From an uncultured Duncaniella sp. (lineage in GTDB: Bacteria; Bacteroidota; Bacteroidia; Bacteroidales; Muribaculaceae), in assembly GCA_910577255.1 (NCBI GenBank), contig CAJTMH010000006.1, positions 1 to 64,000 of the forward strand: a stretch of 64,000 bases of DNA, in the 5' to 3' direction. Positions 50,141 through 58,198 of this stretch are shown one piece after another. Position numbers and translations under genes: made by a program. The first letter of the stretch is position 1. Each line of letters begins with the position of its first letter. The notes beneath the pieces are model-generated. The model had not been told where the DNA came from, searched no databases, and saw nothing but the letters and a program-made list of their open reading frames with translations.

Positions 50141-51427
50141 TTACCATCCTCCGCTGGCACCGCCGCCTCCGGTCATGCCACCGCCGAACGAGCCTCCGGA
50201 GAAGCCTCCGCCGCCGCCACCTCCTCCGCGGCCCATCATGCTTCCGAGCACCGCCCCGGCAACGGCAGCATCGGCCGGGTCGGTTTTGCGGGGTATCTTG
50301 AACTTGCGGTCGGTGCGGTTGCCGCAGTTGCGGCACACGTAGATGTCGGCTCCTTCCCCCTCGGTGCGCACCGTGGGCTGGCGCAGTATGACGCGGTTGA
50401 CGAGCGACATGGCGCGGGCATGGCAGCGGGGACACACCGTGTAGTTGGTCTCGCGGTTGATATAAGGTAGCACCTCCACCTCCTGGCAGTTGGGGCAGTG
50501 CCACACGTCATAGTCTATCGAGTCGATTTTCTCCTCGGTGTCCTGCGCCGGGGTGAGGTAATCGTTGTCATGCTCCTCGTCCACGAGGTCCATCCTGTGG
50601 CCGCAGTTGGGGCAGTCGCGCTTGTGTCGGCGCACTCGGTGCATTGTGGCGATTAGGATGAGGTAGGCCACAAGGCCCATCCCCAGGGTGAGGATGGCGA
50701 CGAAGAGGGCTGCCGTGCGGTACTGGTCGAGCTCGCGGTAGCGGTTCACGTCGTCGAGCCGGCGTGAGGTGACAAGGGCCCAGATCACCACTGCGAGCAT
50801 CACCAAGGCCACGAAGAGGGCAAACCACAGGAACATCATGAAGAGTTCCTCGCCCGAGATGTCGTCGTCGCTGCCGGCATGGGCGTCGTTTGCCTGGCCT
50901 GACATCACTTCGTCGCGGTAGTCGGGGTCGGAGACCACTCTGGCGAGGCTACCCACGGCTTTGAGGGTGCCTGCGTCATAGTCGCCACGGCTGAACGATG
51001 GAGCCATGTCGTTGCGGATTACGCGTCCGGCGATGATGTCGGGCACCACACCCTCCATTCCGTAGCCGGTGCGTATCACCGCCTTGCGGTCGTCGCGTGA
51101 TATCAGCACAAGGAGGCCGTTGTCGTTGTCGCTTTTGCCTATTCCCCATTTCTCGAAGAGGCGCGTGGCAAACTCGTCGGGGGTCATGGAGGGGTCTACC
51201 TGGTCGATGGCCACCACCACCATCTCTACCGATGTCGCGTCCCAGAGCGAGCGCAGGGCGGTGTCGAGGCTGTCGACGGCGGAGGCCGATAGGACTCCCG
51301 AGGGGTCGGAGACGAAACGGTTGCGGTCGGAGACGTGGACGTTGGGTACCTGGTCGACCGTAATGGCCCGGACGGCCGGCGTCAGCAGCAGCGTCAGGGC
51401 AAGGATGAGGGTTTGGATGTAGCGCAT
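50141..51427 (-). CDS. TPM-domain membrane protein with four CxxC zinc knuckles and a Gly-rich tail
   Basis: A 428-residue protein. After a signal peptide (1-21) comes a TPM/YgcG-type periplasmic domain (about 30-165, NRFVSDPSGVLSASAVDSLD, LLVLISRDDRKAVIRTGYGMEG). Two membrane helices follow (about 190-215 and 240-260). The C-terminal part has CPNCGHRMD, WHCPNCQEVE, VCPRCHARAM and VCRNCGNRTD, eight cysteines able to form two zinc ribbons, then a Gly/Ser-rich tail ending SGGW. TPM proteins are linked to photosystem repair in plants and to membrane quality control in bacteria, but no enzyme activity is proven here. Stop lies four bases from the dgt stop-to-start junction, so it shares that operon. 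Confidence 0.85.
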   Translation of the reverse strand: MRYIQTLILALTLLLTPAVRAITVDQVPNVHVSDRNRFVSDPSGVLSASAVDSLDTALRSLWDATSVEMVVVAIDQVDPSMTPDEFATRLFEKWGIGKSDNDNGLLVLISRDDRKAVIRTGYGMEGVVPDIIAGRVIRNDMAPSFSRGDYDAGTLKAVGSLARVVSDPDYRDEVMSGQANDAHAGSDDDISGEELFMMFLWFALFVALVMLAVVIWALVTSRRLDDVNRYRELDQYRTAALFVAILTLGMGLVAYLILIATMHRVRRHKRDCPNCGHRMDLVDEEHDNDYLTPAQDTEEKIDSIDYDVWHCPNCQEVEVLPYINRETNYTVCPRCHARAMSLVNRVILRQPTVRTEGEGADIYVCRNCGNRTDRKFKIPRKTDPADAAVAGAVLGSMMGRGGGGGGGGFSGGSFGGGMTGGGGASGGW

Positions 51428-51431
51428 GGGT

Positions 51432-52778
51432 TCAATTGTTGATTTTTAGGCTCATGCCGCTTAATTTGCGGTAGAGGTCGAGGGCGTAGACGTCGGTCAT
51501 GCCCGAAATGTGGTCAAGGACTGCCTGGAGCTTGCCGTAGAGTGTCGGCGCACCGGTCTCGTATTGCTGCGGCACTTTGGCCAGGAGGAGCTGCGAGTAG
51601 TTGAGCCCGGGGTTGCGCACGGCCTCGACGAGCTCGTTGAGCAGGAAGGAGATGATGCGTGTGCCCGCGAGTTCGATGTCCACCACGTCGCTGGCGCAGT
51701 AGATTTTCTTCCACGACAGGGCCTCGCACTCCTTGTAGCCCCTTTTTTCGGGGTCGGGGATATGGTGGAGGAGCGAGCCGGTGAAAGTGCCGGAGAGTAT
51801 CTCCTCCTCGTGGCTCACGAAGGTCTCCGCGCAGCGGTTGACCAGCTCCCCGATGATGCACGAACGCAGGTAGGCTATCTTCTCGTTGGGGTCGTCGACG
51901 TGGCTCATCACCCTTTCGGCATGGGAGCGCCTGGCCTGGTCGAAGTAGTTGAGGAAAAGGGGTATCACCTCGTCGGTGGCGAGAATCTTGAGCTTGTGGG
52001 CATCCTCTATGTCCATGATCTCATAGCAGATGTCGTCGGCGGCCTCCACGATGTAGACGAGCGGATGGCGGGCGTAGCGCACACGTCCGTCGGGGTCGCT
52101 GAGGCGTAGCATTCCCAGCTCGGTGGCCACCTTTATGAAGTCGTCCTTCTCAGAGGTGAAGAATCCGAATTTGCCGTGGGCTCCCGCGAGGGTCGACTCG
52201 AAGGGGTATTTCACTATCGAGGCCAGGGTGGAATAGGTCATGGCGAAGCCTCCGGGACGCCGACCGTTGAACTGGTGTGTGAGCAGGCGGAATGCGTTGG
52301 CATTGCCTTCGAAGTGGGTTAGGTCGCACCACTGTTGCGGCGAGAGGCTCTCCTCAAGGTTCCGTCCCTTGCCTTCGCTGAAGAAGGTGGCTATGGCCTT
52401 CTCTCCGGAGTGGCCGAAGGGGGGATTGCCGAGGTCATGGGCCAGGCATGCTGCCGCCACTATCTCGCCGATGTCGTCTATTTTGTCGACCCACGGCTCC
52501 GCGGCATACTTGCGCCGCAGTTCCTTTGCTATCTCGTTGGCCATGGAGCGTCCCACACACGCCACCTCCATGCTGTGGGTGAGGCGGTTGTGGACGAAGA
52601 TGCTGCCCGGCAGCGGAAACACCTGGGTCTTGTTCTGCAGACGCCTGAAAGGGGATGAGAACACCAGACGGTCAAAGTCGCGCTGGAAGTCGCTGCGCGA
52701 GCCCGGCTTGGGGTCGTGGTAGTGTTCGAGCCCGAAGCGCTTGTCGTTGATGAGCTTGTCCCATGACATTCTGTTCAT
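51432..52778 (-). CDS. dgt: Deoxyguanosinetriphosphate triphosphohydrolase-like HD protein
   Basis: Hydrolyses dGTP, or several dNTPs, to the nucleoside and triphosphate. The 448-residue length matches the dGTPase family. The HD metal site is seen as NRLTHSMEVA (His), LAHDLGNPPFGHSGE (HD plus His) and YIVEAADDICYEIMD (Asp). The N-terminal SDFQRDFDRLVFSSPFRRLQNKTQVFP is family specific. ATG at 52778 is used; ATG at 52769 (MSWDKL) is also possible. The closest -7 box upstream, TAACTTCG (52820 to 52813), has one mismatch. It heads the dgt-TPM-AGCS operon. Members without the typical single-stranded DNA site may act in phage defence; that cannot be judged here. Confidence 0.9.
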   Translation of the reverse strand: MNRMSWDKLINDKRFGLEHYHDPKPGSRSDFQRDFDRLVFSSPFRRLQNKTQVFPLPGSIFVHNRLTHSMEVACVGRSMANEIAKELRRKYAAEPWVDKIDDIGEIVAAACLAHDLGNPPFGHSGEKAIATFFSEGKGRNLEESLSPQQWCDLTHFEGNANAFRLLTHQFNGRRPGGFAMTYSTLASIVKYPFESTLAGAHGKFGFFTSEKDDFIKVATELGMLRLSDPDGRVRYARHPLVYIVEAADDICYEIMDIEDAHKLKILATDEVIPLFLNYFDQARRSHAERVMSHVDDPNEKIAYLRSCIIGELVNRCAETFVSHEEEILSGTFTGSLLHHIPDPEKRGYKECEALSWKKIYCASDVVDIELAGTRIISFLLNELVEAVRNPGLNYSQLLLAKVPQQYETGAPTLYGKLQAVLDHISGMTDVYALDLYRKLSGMSLKINN

Positions 52779-52852
52779 AGCTGTGAGAGGGGGGTAATAA
52801 GGTTTGTATATGCGAAGTTACGAAAAAAATATCATCTGTCTCGCACTCAGGG

Positions 52853-52897
52853 CAAAAAAGAGCCGCCCACCGGCACTTCGATTGCACCGGCAGGCGG
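52853..52897 (-). terminator. Terminator after fba
   Basis: CCGCC-CA-CCGG (52863-52873) pairs with CCGG-CA-GGCGG (52887-52897), with a symmetric 2-base bubble. On the minus strand CTCTTTTTT follows. Confidence 0.85.
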
Positions 52898-52950
52898 ACC
52901 TGTATTATCAAAACTAATAGTTTATATTCTGAGTGTCAGACGACTCCGCA

Positions 52951-53949
52951 TTAAGCTTTGCCGGCAGAACCGAGAACGGCTACAATCTTGTGCTTGTAGA
53001 GTTTCTCCATGTTGTCGCGGGCCGGGCCGAGATACTTGCGGGGGTCGAATTCCTCGGGGTGTTCAGCGAGGGTCTGACGCACAGCGGCAGTCATGGCCAG
53101 ACGGCTGTCAGAGTCGATGTTGATCTTGCAAACGTCCATCTTGGCAGCCTTGCGGAGCTCTTCTTCGGGGATACCGATAGCGTCGGGGAGCTTGCCGCCG
53201 AACTTGTTGATGGTGTCGACCTCGTCCTGGGGAACTGATGAAGAACCGTGGAGCACGATGGGGAGGTTGGGGAGCTTCTTCTCCACAGCTTCGAGAACGT
53301 CGAATGCCAAGGGAGGAGGAACGAGACGGCCGGTCTTCGGGTCGCGGGTACACTGTTCGGGCTTGAACTTGTAAGCACCGTGTGAGGTACCGATAGAGAT
53401 GGCGAGTGAGTCAACACCGGTGCGGGTAGCGAAGTCGATTACTTCCTCGGGATCGGTGTAAGTGTGGTGGTCAGAAGATACTTCGTCTTCCACGCCGGCG
53501 AGAACGCCGAGTTCGCCTTCAACGGTCACGTCATACTGGTGAGCGTAGTCGCATACCTTCTTGGTGAGGGCAACGTTCTCCTCGTAGGGGAGGTGAGAAC
53601 CGTCGATCATCACTGATGAGAAACCGTGTTCGATACAGTCCTTGCAGAGCTCGAAGCTGTCACCGTGGTCGAGGTGAAGCACGATCTGGGGATTTTCCCA
53701 GCCGAGGCTCTTGGCATATTCAACGGCACCCTGTGCCATATAACGGAGGAGGATGGGGTTAGCGTAGTTACGTGCGCCTTTGGAAACCTGGAGGATAACG
53801 GGAGATTTTTCTTCGGCTGCAGCCTTGATGATAGCCTGAAGCTGCTCCATGTTGTTGAAGTTGAATGCCGGAACAGCATATCCACCCTTGATTGCCTTGG
53901 CAAACATTTCTTTGGTGTTTACCAGGCCTAAATCCTTATAACTTACCAT
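52951..53949 (-). CDS. fba: Class II fructose-bisphosphate aldolase
   Basis: Zinc enzyme that splits fructose 1,6-bisphosphate into two triose phosphates. The 332-residue protein shows AVPAFNFNNMEQLQAII, LHLDHGDSFELCKDCI with the first zinc His and the acid Asp, SVMIDGSHLPYEEN, GELGVLAGVEDEV, SIGTSHGAYK with zinc His, and VLHGSSSVPQDEV with the third. The aldolase-typical DHHTYTDPEEVIDF insert is present. Codon use resembles gapA (highly expressed). It is a single-gene transcript with -7 box at 54004-54011 and its own terminator. Confidence 0.96.
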   Translation of the reverse strand: MVSYKDLGLVNTKEMFAKAIKGGYAVPAFNFNNMEQLQAIIKAAAEEKSPVILQVSKGARNYANPILLRYMAQGAVEYAKSLGWENPQIVLHLDHGDSFELCKDCIEHGFSSVMIDGSHLPYEENVALTKKVCDYAHQYDVTVEGELGVLAGVEDEVSSDHHTYTDPEEVIDFATRTGVDSLAISIGTSHGAYKFKPEQCTRDPKTGRLVPPPLAFDVLEAVEKKLPNLPIVLHGSSSVPQDEVDTINKFGGKLPDAIGIPEEELRKAAKMDVCKINIDSDSRLAMTAAVRQTLAEHPEEFDPRKYLGPARDNMEKLYKHKIVAVLGSAGKA

Positions 53950-54003
53950 TTTAGTTAAGAGGTTATAGAGTTAATAAAAAATTAATTAGAATTGTACTGG
54001 GTA

Positions 54004-54011
54004 CAAAGTTA
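54004..54011 (-). promoter_or_regulatory. -7 box of fba
   Basis: On the minus strand TAACTTTG (54011 to 54004) is a perfect strong-form -7 element, 55 bases before the start. Upstream is a T/A-rich run rather than a clean TTG. Confidence 0.65.
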
Positions 54012-54100
54012 CATATTTTTTTTGTAAAGAAGCCATTTTTGTGTCACATTCTCGGAATCTGTCCTAAAATTTAGCCACCCGCAGTGTCATGACCGTGGGT

Positions 54101-54144
54101 GAGGGGAGGCTTAATGTAGCCCGACGCGCCATTAAGCCCTCCTC
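54101..54144. other. Unassigned intergenic hairpin
   Basis: GGCTTAATG (54108-54116) pairs with CATTAAGCC (54130-54138), extended outward by GAGGGG and CTCCTC around a bulged A. It lies between the divergent fba and Wzi genes. It has no T tract in either direction and is not downstream of a gene, so a terminator is unlikely; it may be a binding site or a remnant. Confidence 0.45.
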
Positions 54145-54212
54145 CCGGTGTCTACAACGTCCGTTGCCCCATGTCAGGGTCAGTTTTTTATGGATATTTG
54201 GAGTATTTTCAC

Positions 54213-54220
54213 TAATTTTG
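54213..54220 (+). promoter_or_regulatory. -7 box of the Wzi operon
   Basis: TAATTTTG followed by CAG fits TAnnTTTG, 28 bases before ATG at 54249. It may serve the whole run of closely spaced genes downstream. Confidence 0.55.
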
Positions 54221-54248
54221 CAGAAACGAACACTCAGGATTGACGGAT

Positions 54249-55775
54249 ATGACAAGGCTTTCATCCTTAAGGACAGCCCTGGCCCTGGCCGGAGCCATTG
54301 CGACGATGCCCCTCTACGCGGAGTATCCCATCCACTATGAGGCTTCGGTGAGCGGAGGGGGCGGCAGCGGCTCTTTCGCTCCTTACCACATATCCTCGCT
54401 GCGCCACGGACGCATATCAGCCCGCTACAATGCCCTGGGCGAAGTGGCCCTGTGGCGTCCGCTCGACACATCAAGCCGCTTCTCCTACGGCTTCGGGGCC
54501 GACATCGTGGCCGGCTACAGCTCCTCCACGGCCTACGAGCGCTATGACGCATCGGCAGCAACGTGGAACACCCATTCCGTCTCTCCCTCATCGGCTTGGG
54601 TGCAGCAGCTATTTGGCGAAGTGAAGTATCGCGGAGTCTTCCTTCTCGCGGGACTCAAAGAGCACTCATCGGCCTTGCTCAACCAGGGGCTCACCAGCGG
54701 CGACCTCATCGAGAGCGGAAACTCGCGCCCGATACCCGAAGTGCGCATCGGATTCCACGATTTCCAGGACATCCCCTTCACACGTGGATGGGTGCAGATA
54801 CAAGGTGAGATTGCCTATGGGAAATTCACCGACAACGGATGGCTCAAGGACCAGTATAACTACTACACAAACCATCTCACACTCGGCGAATGGTACACAT
54901 ATAAGAGATGCTACTTCCGCACCTCTCCTTCCCGGCCATTTTCGGTCACCTTCGGCATGCAGGCCGCCGGGGAATTCGGAGGAGACGAGACCATCTACGT
55001 GCGCGGCAAAGTGCTGCGCACCTACAAGTATCCATCCGACCTGCTCACATTCATAAAAATGTTCATCCCCTCCAAGGACGGCGGCGAAGGCTTCGTCACA
55101 GGCAACCATCTCGGTTCGTGGGACCTCAAAGCTCGCTACAGGCTACGCAACGGCGACCGCATCATGGCCTACTTCTCGTGGCCTTGGGAGGACGGATCGG
55201 GCATCGGGAAACTCAACGGCTGGGACGGCCTGTGGGGCGTGGAGTATAAATCGGCAGCCCCCGGGTGGCTCGAAGGCGCCCTCCTGGAGTATCTCGACTT
55301 CACCAATCAGAGCGGACCCATACATTTCGCTCCCGGCGACCACACCGGCACCTCCGTCACCGAACACGTGTCGGGTGCCGACGATTATTACAACAACAAT
55401 TCTCACCGCTCCTATGCCAACTACGGCATGTCGATAGGCACACCGGCCCTCATGGCCCCAATCTACAACCTTGACGGCTTCCCGGCCTACCTCGCCAACG
55501 CCATGCGTGGTTTCCACGTCGGGGTCGAGGGGCACATCACACCCGCATTGTCCTATCGCCTCAAGGCAGGCTACCGCAAAGCCTGGGGCAACGGAAAAAT
55601 CACCCTCCCTGAGCCTCTCCACCTCACATCGGCGATGCTTGAGGCAACATGGCAGGTGAAAGGGGTGGACGGACTGAGCGTCAACGCCCAGCTGGAGTGT
55701 GACCGTGGCAACATGCCCTGCGACGCATTCGGCGCACTCGTGACGGTGAAATACAACGGCATCCTCAACCTATAA
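54249..55775 (+). CDS. Capsule assembly Wzi-like outer membrane protein
   Basis: A 508-residue exported barrel protein resembling Wzi, which holds group 1 capsule at the cell surface in enterobacteria. A signal peptide (about 1-24, cut near LYA) precedes YPIHYEASVSGGGGSGSFAPYH. The family-type body follows, with many aromatic strands and GWLEGALLEYLDFTNQSGP in the C-terminal half. An in-frame TTG at 54240 gives a longer start; ATG at 54249 is preferred. In Bacteroidales such proteins are widespread and not always tied to capsule clusters. Here the following genes for nonulosonic-acid-type sugars support a surface polysaccharide role. Confidence 0.8.
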   Translation: MTRLSSLRTALALAGAIATMPLYAEYPIHYEASVSGGGGSGSFAPYHISSLRHGRISARYNALGEVALWRPLDTSSRFSYGFGADIVAGYSSSTAYERYDASAATWNTHSVSPSSAWVQQLFGEVKYRGVFLLAGLKEHSSALLNQGLTSGDLIESGNSRPIPEVRIGFHDFQDIPFTRGWVQIQGEIAYGKFTDNGWLKDQYNYYTNHLTLGEWYTYKRCYFRTSPSRPFSVTFGMQAAGEFGGDETIYVRGKVLRTYKYPSDLLTFIKMFIPSKDGGEGFVTGNHLGSWDLKARYRLRNGDRIMAYFSWPWEDGSGIGKLNGWDGLWGVEYKSAAPGWLEGALLEYLDFTNQSGPIHFAPGDHTGTSVTEHVSGADDYYNNNSHRSYANYGMSIGTPALMAPIYNLDGFPAYLANAMRGFHVGVEGHITPALSYRLKAGYRKAWGNGKITLPEPLHLTSAMLEATWQVKGVDGLSVNAQLECDRGNMPCDAFGALVTVKYNGILNL

Positions 55776-55781
55776 GCCAAG

Positions 55782-56237
55782 ATGATCAGACTGCGTATAA
55801 CCCTGTTAATAGCCCTCCTGGCAGCTCTCCTGAGCGCATGCACACGCCACAACGGCGATATAGGCGACTACTTCGGCACATGGCATGTGGAGACGGTAAC
55901 AGCCGACGGTGTCGAGCTGCCCCTCTACAGCGACGACGGAGTCCTCGTCTATGAATGGCGCTTCCAGGCCGGATTCATCCAGATACAGACCATCTACCCG
56001 CACCTCGAGTATGACCGCTGCTTCGGCACTTGGAAAGAGGGCGGCGGCCACCTGCTGCTCGACTTTTCGCACTCCGACTCAGGAGGCGTGGGCGAATATA
56101 CTCCCCCGGCAGCCCTGCACCTATCGGAAGGGGTAACCGACATGGACATCATCACCCTCTCATCCTCACGCCTGGTCACCGCCTACGTCGACCATCAGGG
56201 CGTGAAATATACATATCATTTACGAAAGACCTATTAA
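55782..56237 (+). CDS. Lipocalin-like lipoprotein
   Basis: A 151-residue predicted lipoprotein with lipobox LLSAC (Cys20). The body has a GTWHVE motif after the lipid anchor and eight or so short beta strands ending in YTYHLRKTY, typical of lipocalin-like domains in Bacteroidetes. Function unknown; members may bind small hydrophobic ligands. It starts six bases after the Wzi stop, so it is in the same transcript, and precedes the LegB-like gene by 21 bases. Confidence 0.75.
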   Translation: MIRLRITLLIALLAALLSACTRHNGDIGDYFGTWHVETVTADGVELPLYSDDGVLVYEWRFQAGFIQIQTIYPHLEYDRCFGTWKEGGGHLLLDFSHSDSGGVGEYTPPAALHLSEGVTDMDIITLSSSRLVTAYVDHQGVKYTYHLRKTY

Positions 56238-56258
56238 CACCACTGTAAAATATCAACA

Positions 56259-57248
56259 ATGGACGCGACAAAGGAAAAAGTGCTCGTCACCGGAGCCGAC
56301 GGCTTCATAGGCTCACATCTGGTGGAACGGCTGCTCAACGACGGCTACGCAGTCAGAGCGCTCAGCCAGTATAATTCATTCAACAACTGGGGCTGGCTCG
56401 AGGGGATGACTCATCCCGACCTCGAGGTGGTGACAGGCGATGTCCGCGACCCTAATCTGTGCCGCCACATCACCGAAGGTTGCACCACAGTGTATCATCT
56501 CGCAGCCTTGATAGCCATTCCTTACAGCTATGTGGCCCCCGACAGCTATGTCGACACCAACATAAAGGGTACACTCAACATGTGTCAGGCAGCCCGCGAC
56601 TGCGGAGTGAAACGTATAGTCGTCACCTCCACCAGCGAGGTCTACGGCACAGCGCGCTACGTACCCATCGACGAGGCTCATCCCAAACAGCCGCAGTCAC
56701 CCTACAGCGCCACCAAGATCGGGGCCGACGCAATAGCCCTGAGCTTCCACAACGCTTTCGGGCTTCCGGTGGTGGTGGCTCGTCCGTTCAACACCTACGG
56801 CCCGCGTCAGAGCGCCAGGGCCATCATCCCCACCATCATTACCCAGATCGCCTCAGGCATGAAGGAGATTAAGGTGGGCGACCTGTCGCCGACGCGTGAC
56901 TTCAACTTCGTCAAGGACACGGCAGCCGGATTCGTGGCTCTCGGCACAGCTCCGGGCATCGAGGGGCGCGAGATAAACATAGCCACAGGCACCGAAGTCA
57001 GCATGCAGCACACGCTTGACACCATAGCGCGTCTCATGGACCGGGAGGTCAACTATGTGGTCGACCCGGCTCGACTCCGTCCGGCTGGTAGTGAAGTGTT
57101 CCGTCTCTGTGGCGACAATTCTCTCGTCACATCACTCACCGACTGGCGTCCCGCCTACTCGCTCGAGGACGGCCTGCGCGAGACCATCGACTGGTTCACA
57201 CGTAAGGAGAACCTCGCAAAGTATAAAACCGGAATCTACAACGTGTGA
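56259..57248 (+). CDS. LegB-type NAD-dependent sugar-nucleotide 4,6-dehydratase
   Basis: A 329-residue extended SDR enzyme. The NAD site is VTGADGFIGSHLVERLL (about 10-26), the catalytic Tyr/Lys lies in YSATKIGAD near 150, with TSTSEVYGTA supplying the Ser/Thr. The start LVERLLNDGYAVRAL and YNSFNNWGWLEG closely match LegB, which converts UDP-GlcNAc to the 4-keto-6-deoxy sugar in legionaminic acid synthesis. The next genes, an ATP-grasp enzyme and a NeuB-type synthase, support that pathway. Missing from the window are the aminotransferase, acetyltransferase, hydrolysing epimerase and CMP-transferase. The stop codon overlaps the next start by one base (TGATG). Confidence 0.85.
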   Translation: MDATKEKVLVTGADGFIGSHLVERLLNDGYAVRALSQYNSFNNWGWLEGMTHPDLEVVTGDVRDPNLCRHITEGCTTVYHLAALIAIPYSYVAPDSYVDTNIKGTLNMCQAARDCGVKRIVVTSTSEVYGTARYVPIDEAHPKQPQSPYSATKIGADAIALSFHNAFGLPVVVARPFNTYGPRQSARAIIPTIITQIASGMKEIKVGDLSPTRDFNFVKDTAAGFVALGTAPGIEGREINIATGTEVSMQHTLDTIARLMDREVNYVVDPARLRPAGSEVFRLCGDNSLVTSLTDWRPAYSLEDGLRETIDWFTRKENLAKYKTGIYNV

Positions 57249-58198
57249 TGGAGCAGGAACTTAAACCGATCAACGTATTGTTTCTCGGAGGAGCCAAGCG
57301 TGTATCCTTCGGACGCAAACTCATAGATGCCGGACGCGCACTCGGCCTTGATGTCAAGATCTACAGCTACGAGCTCGAATCCGAAGTGCCCATCGCAGCC
57401 ATCGGAGGTGTCATCATAGGGCGTCGGTGGAGTGCTCCCGACCTTCTTGACCATCTGCATCATGTGGTGCGTTCCTACCGCATCGGGCTGATGCTCCCCT
57501 TTGTCGATGGAGCGGTGGCAGTGGCAGGAGCCTATGTCGCCACTTACGGCGATAGCTGGGCTCCGGTGGTCAACCCCGGGAAAGCCGAGATGCTGTTCGA
57601 CAAGGTGGCTTCCGCACGTCTCTTCGAGGATGCCGGGCTCCCGATTCCTCCCACATACTCTGGAGGGCGTCCCGACTTCCCGTTAATAGCTAAACCACGT
57701 CACGGTTCGGCCTCGAAAGGCATAGAAGTTATCGACAACGTAACCGACTTCAAGCGTATACTTAAGGTGGCTGACCGTTACCTTCTGCAGCGCTACTATC
57801 CGCAACGCGAGGAGTATACCGTCGATTGCTACATATCGGCTAAGGGCAACATCCTGTGTGTGAGTCCCCGCCGGAGGCTTGAGGTGGTGGGAGGTGAAGT
57901 GTCGCGCACAGTCACTGTGGCCGACAAGGAGCTGACCGACGAGGCTGTCAAAGCCATACGTCGTCTGGAGTTGCGCGGAGCCGTCACATTGCAGTATCTC
58001 CGCGACAAGGACACCGAACGCCTCATGCTGATGGAAATCAATCCGCGTCTCGGAGGCGGAGTGGTGTGCTCGGTACACGCCGGAGCCGATATCCCGCAGC
58101 TAATTCTGCGCGAGACACTCGGATTGCCCCTCAAACCGGCCGACAATATCAAACCCAACACCCTCATTTGTCGTTATTTTGAAGAAATAGTTTTCTGA
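57248..58198 (+). CDS. ATP-grasp enzyme linked to a nonulosonic-acid gene pair
   Basis: A 316-residue ATP-grasp protein of the CarB/PylC type. The N-terminal pre-ATP-grasp domain (INVLFLGGAKRVSFG) is followed by the ATP-grasp core. That core has KPRHGSASKGIE for the phosphates, LLQRYYPQREEYTVD, and the metal-binding EINPRLGGGVVCS with Glu and Asn. Members ligate a carboxylic acid to an amine or other nucleophile, using ATP. It overlaps the LegB stop (TGATG) and is followed without gap by the NeuB-like gene, so the three are translationally coupled. It may attach an amino acid or acyl group to the sugar or its precursor. That is inference; its substrate cannot be read. A GTG start one codon upstream is also possible. 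Confidence 0.8.
   Translation: MEQELKPINVLFLGGAKRVSFGRKLIDAGRALGLDVKIYSYELESEVPIAAIGGVIIGRRWSAPDLLDHLHHVVRSYRIGLMLPFVDGAVAVAGAYVATYGDSWAPVVNPGKAEMLFDKVASARLFEDAGLPIPPTYSGGRPDFPLIAKPRHGSASKGIEVIDNVTDFKRILKVADRYLLQRYYPQREEYTVDCYISAKGNILCVSPRRRLEVVGGEVSRTVTVADKELTDEAVKAIRRLELRGAVTLQYLRDKDTERLMLMEINPRLGGGVVCSVHAGADIPQLILRETLGLPLKPADNIKPNTLICRYFEEIVF

Noticed and set aside
54101..54144. Terminator or riboswitch between fba and the Wzi gene
   Set aside because: The hairpin lies between divergent genes, has no T tract, and shows none of the conserved elements of riboswitches I know.
54064..54591. Minus-strand frame over the Wzi gene start
   Set aside because: It is a shadow of the Wzi gene and the intergenic hairpin, with Arg/Ser-rich composition typical of reverse frames.
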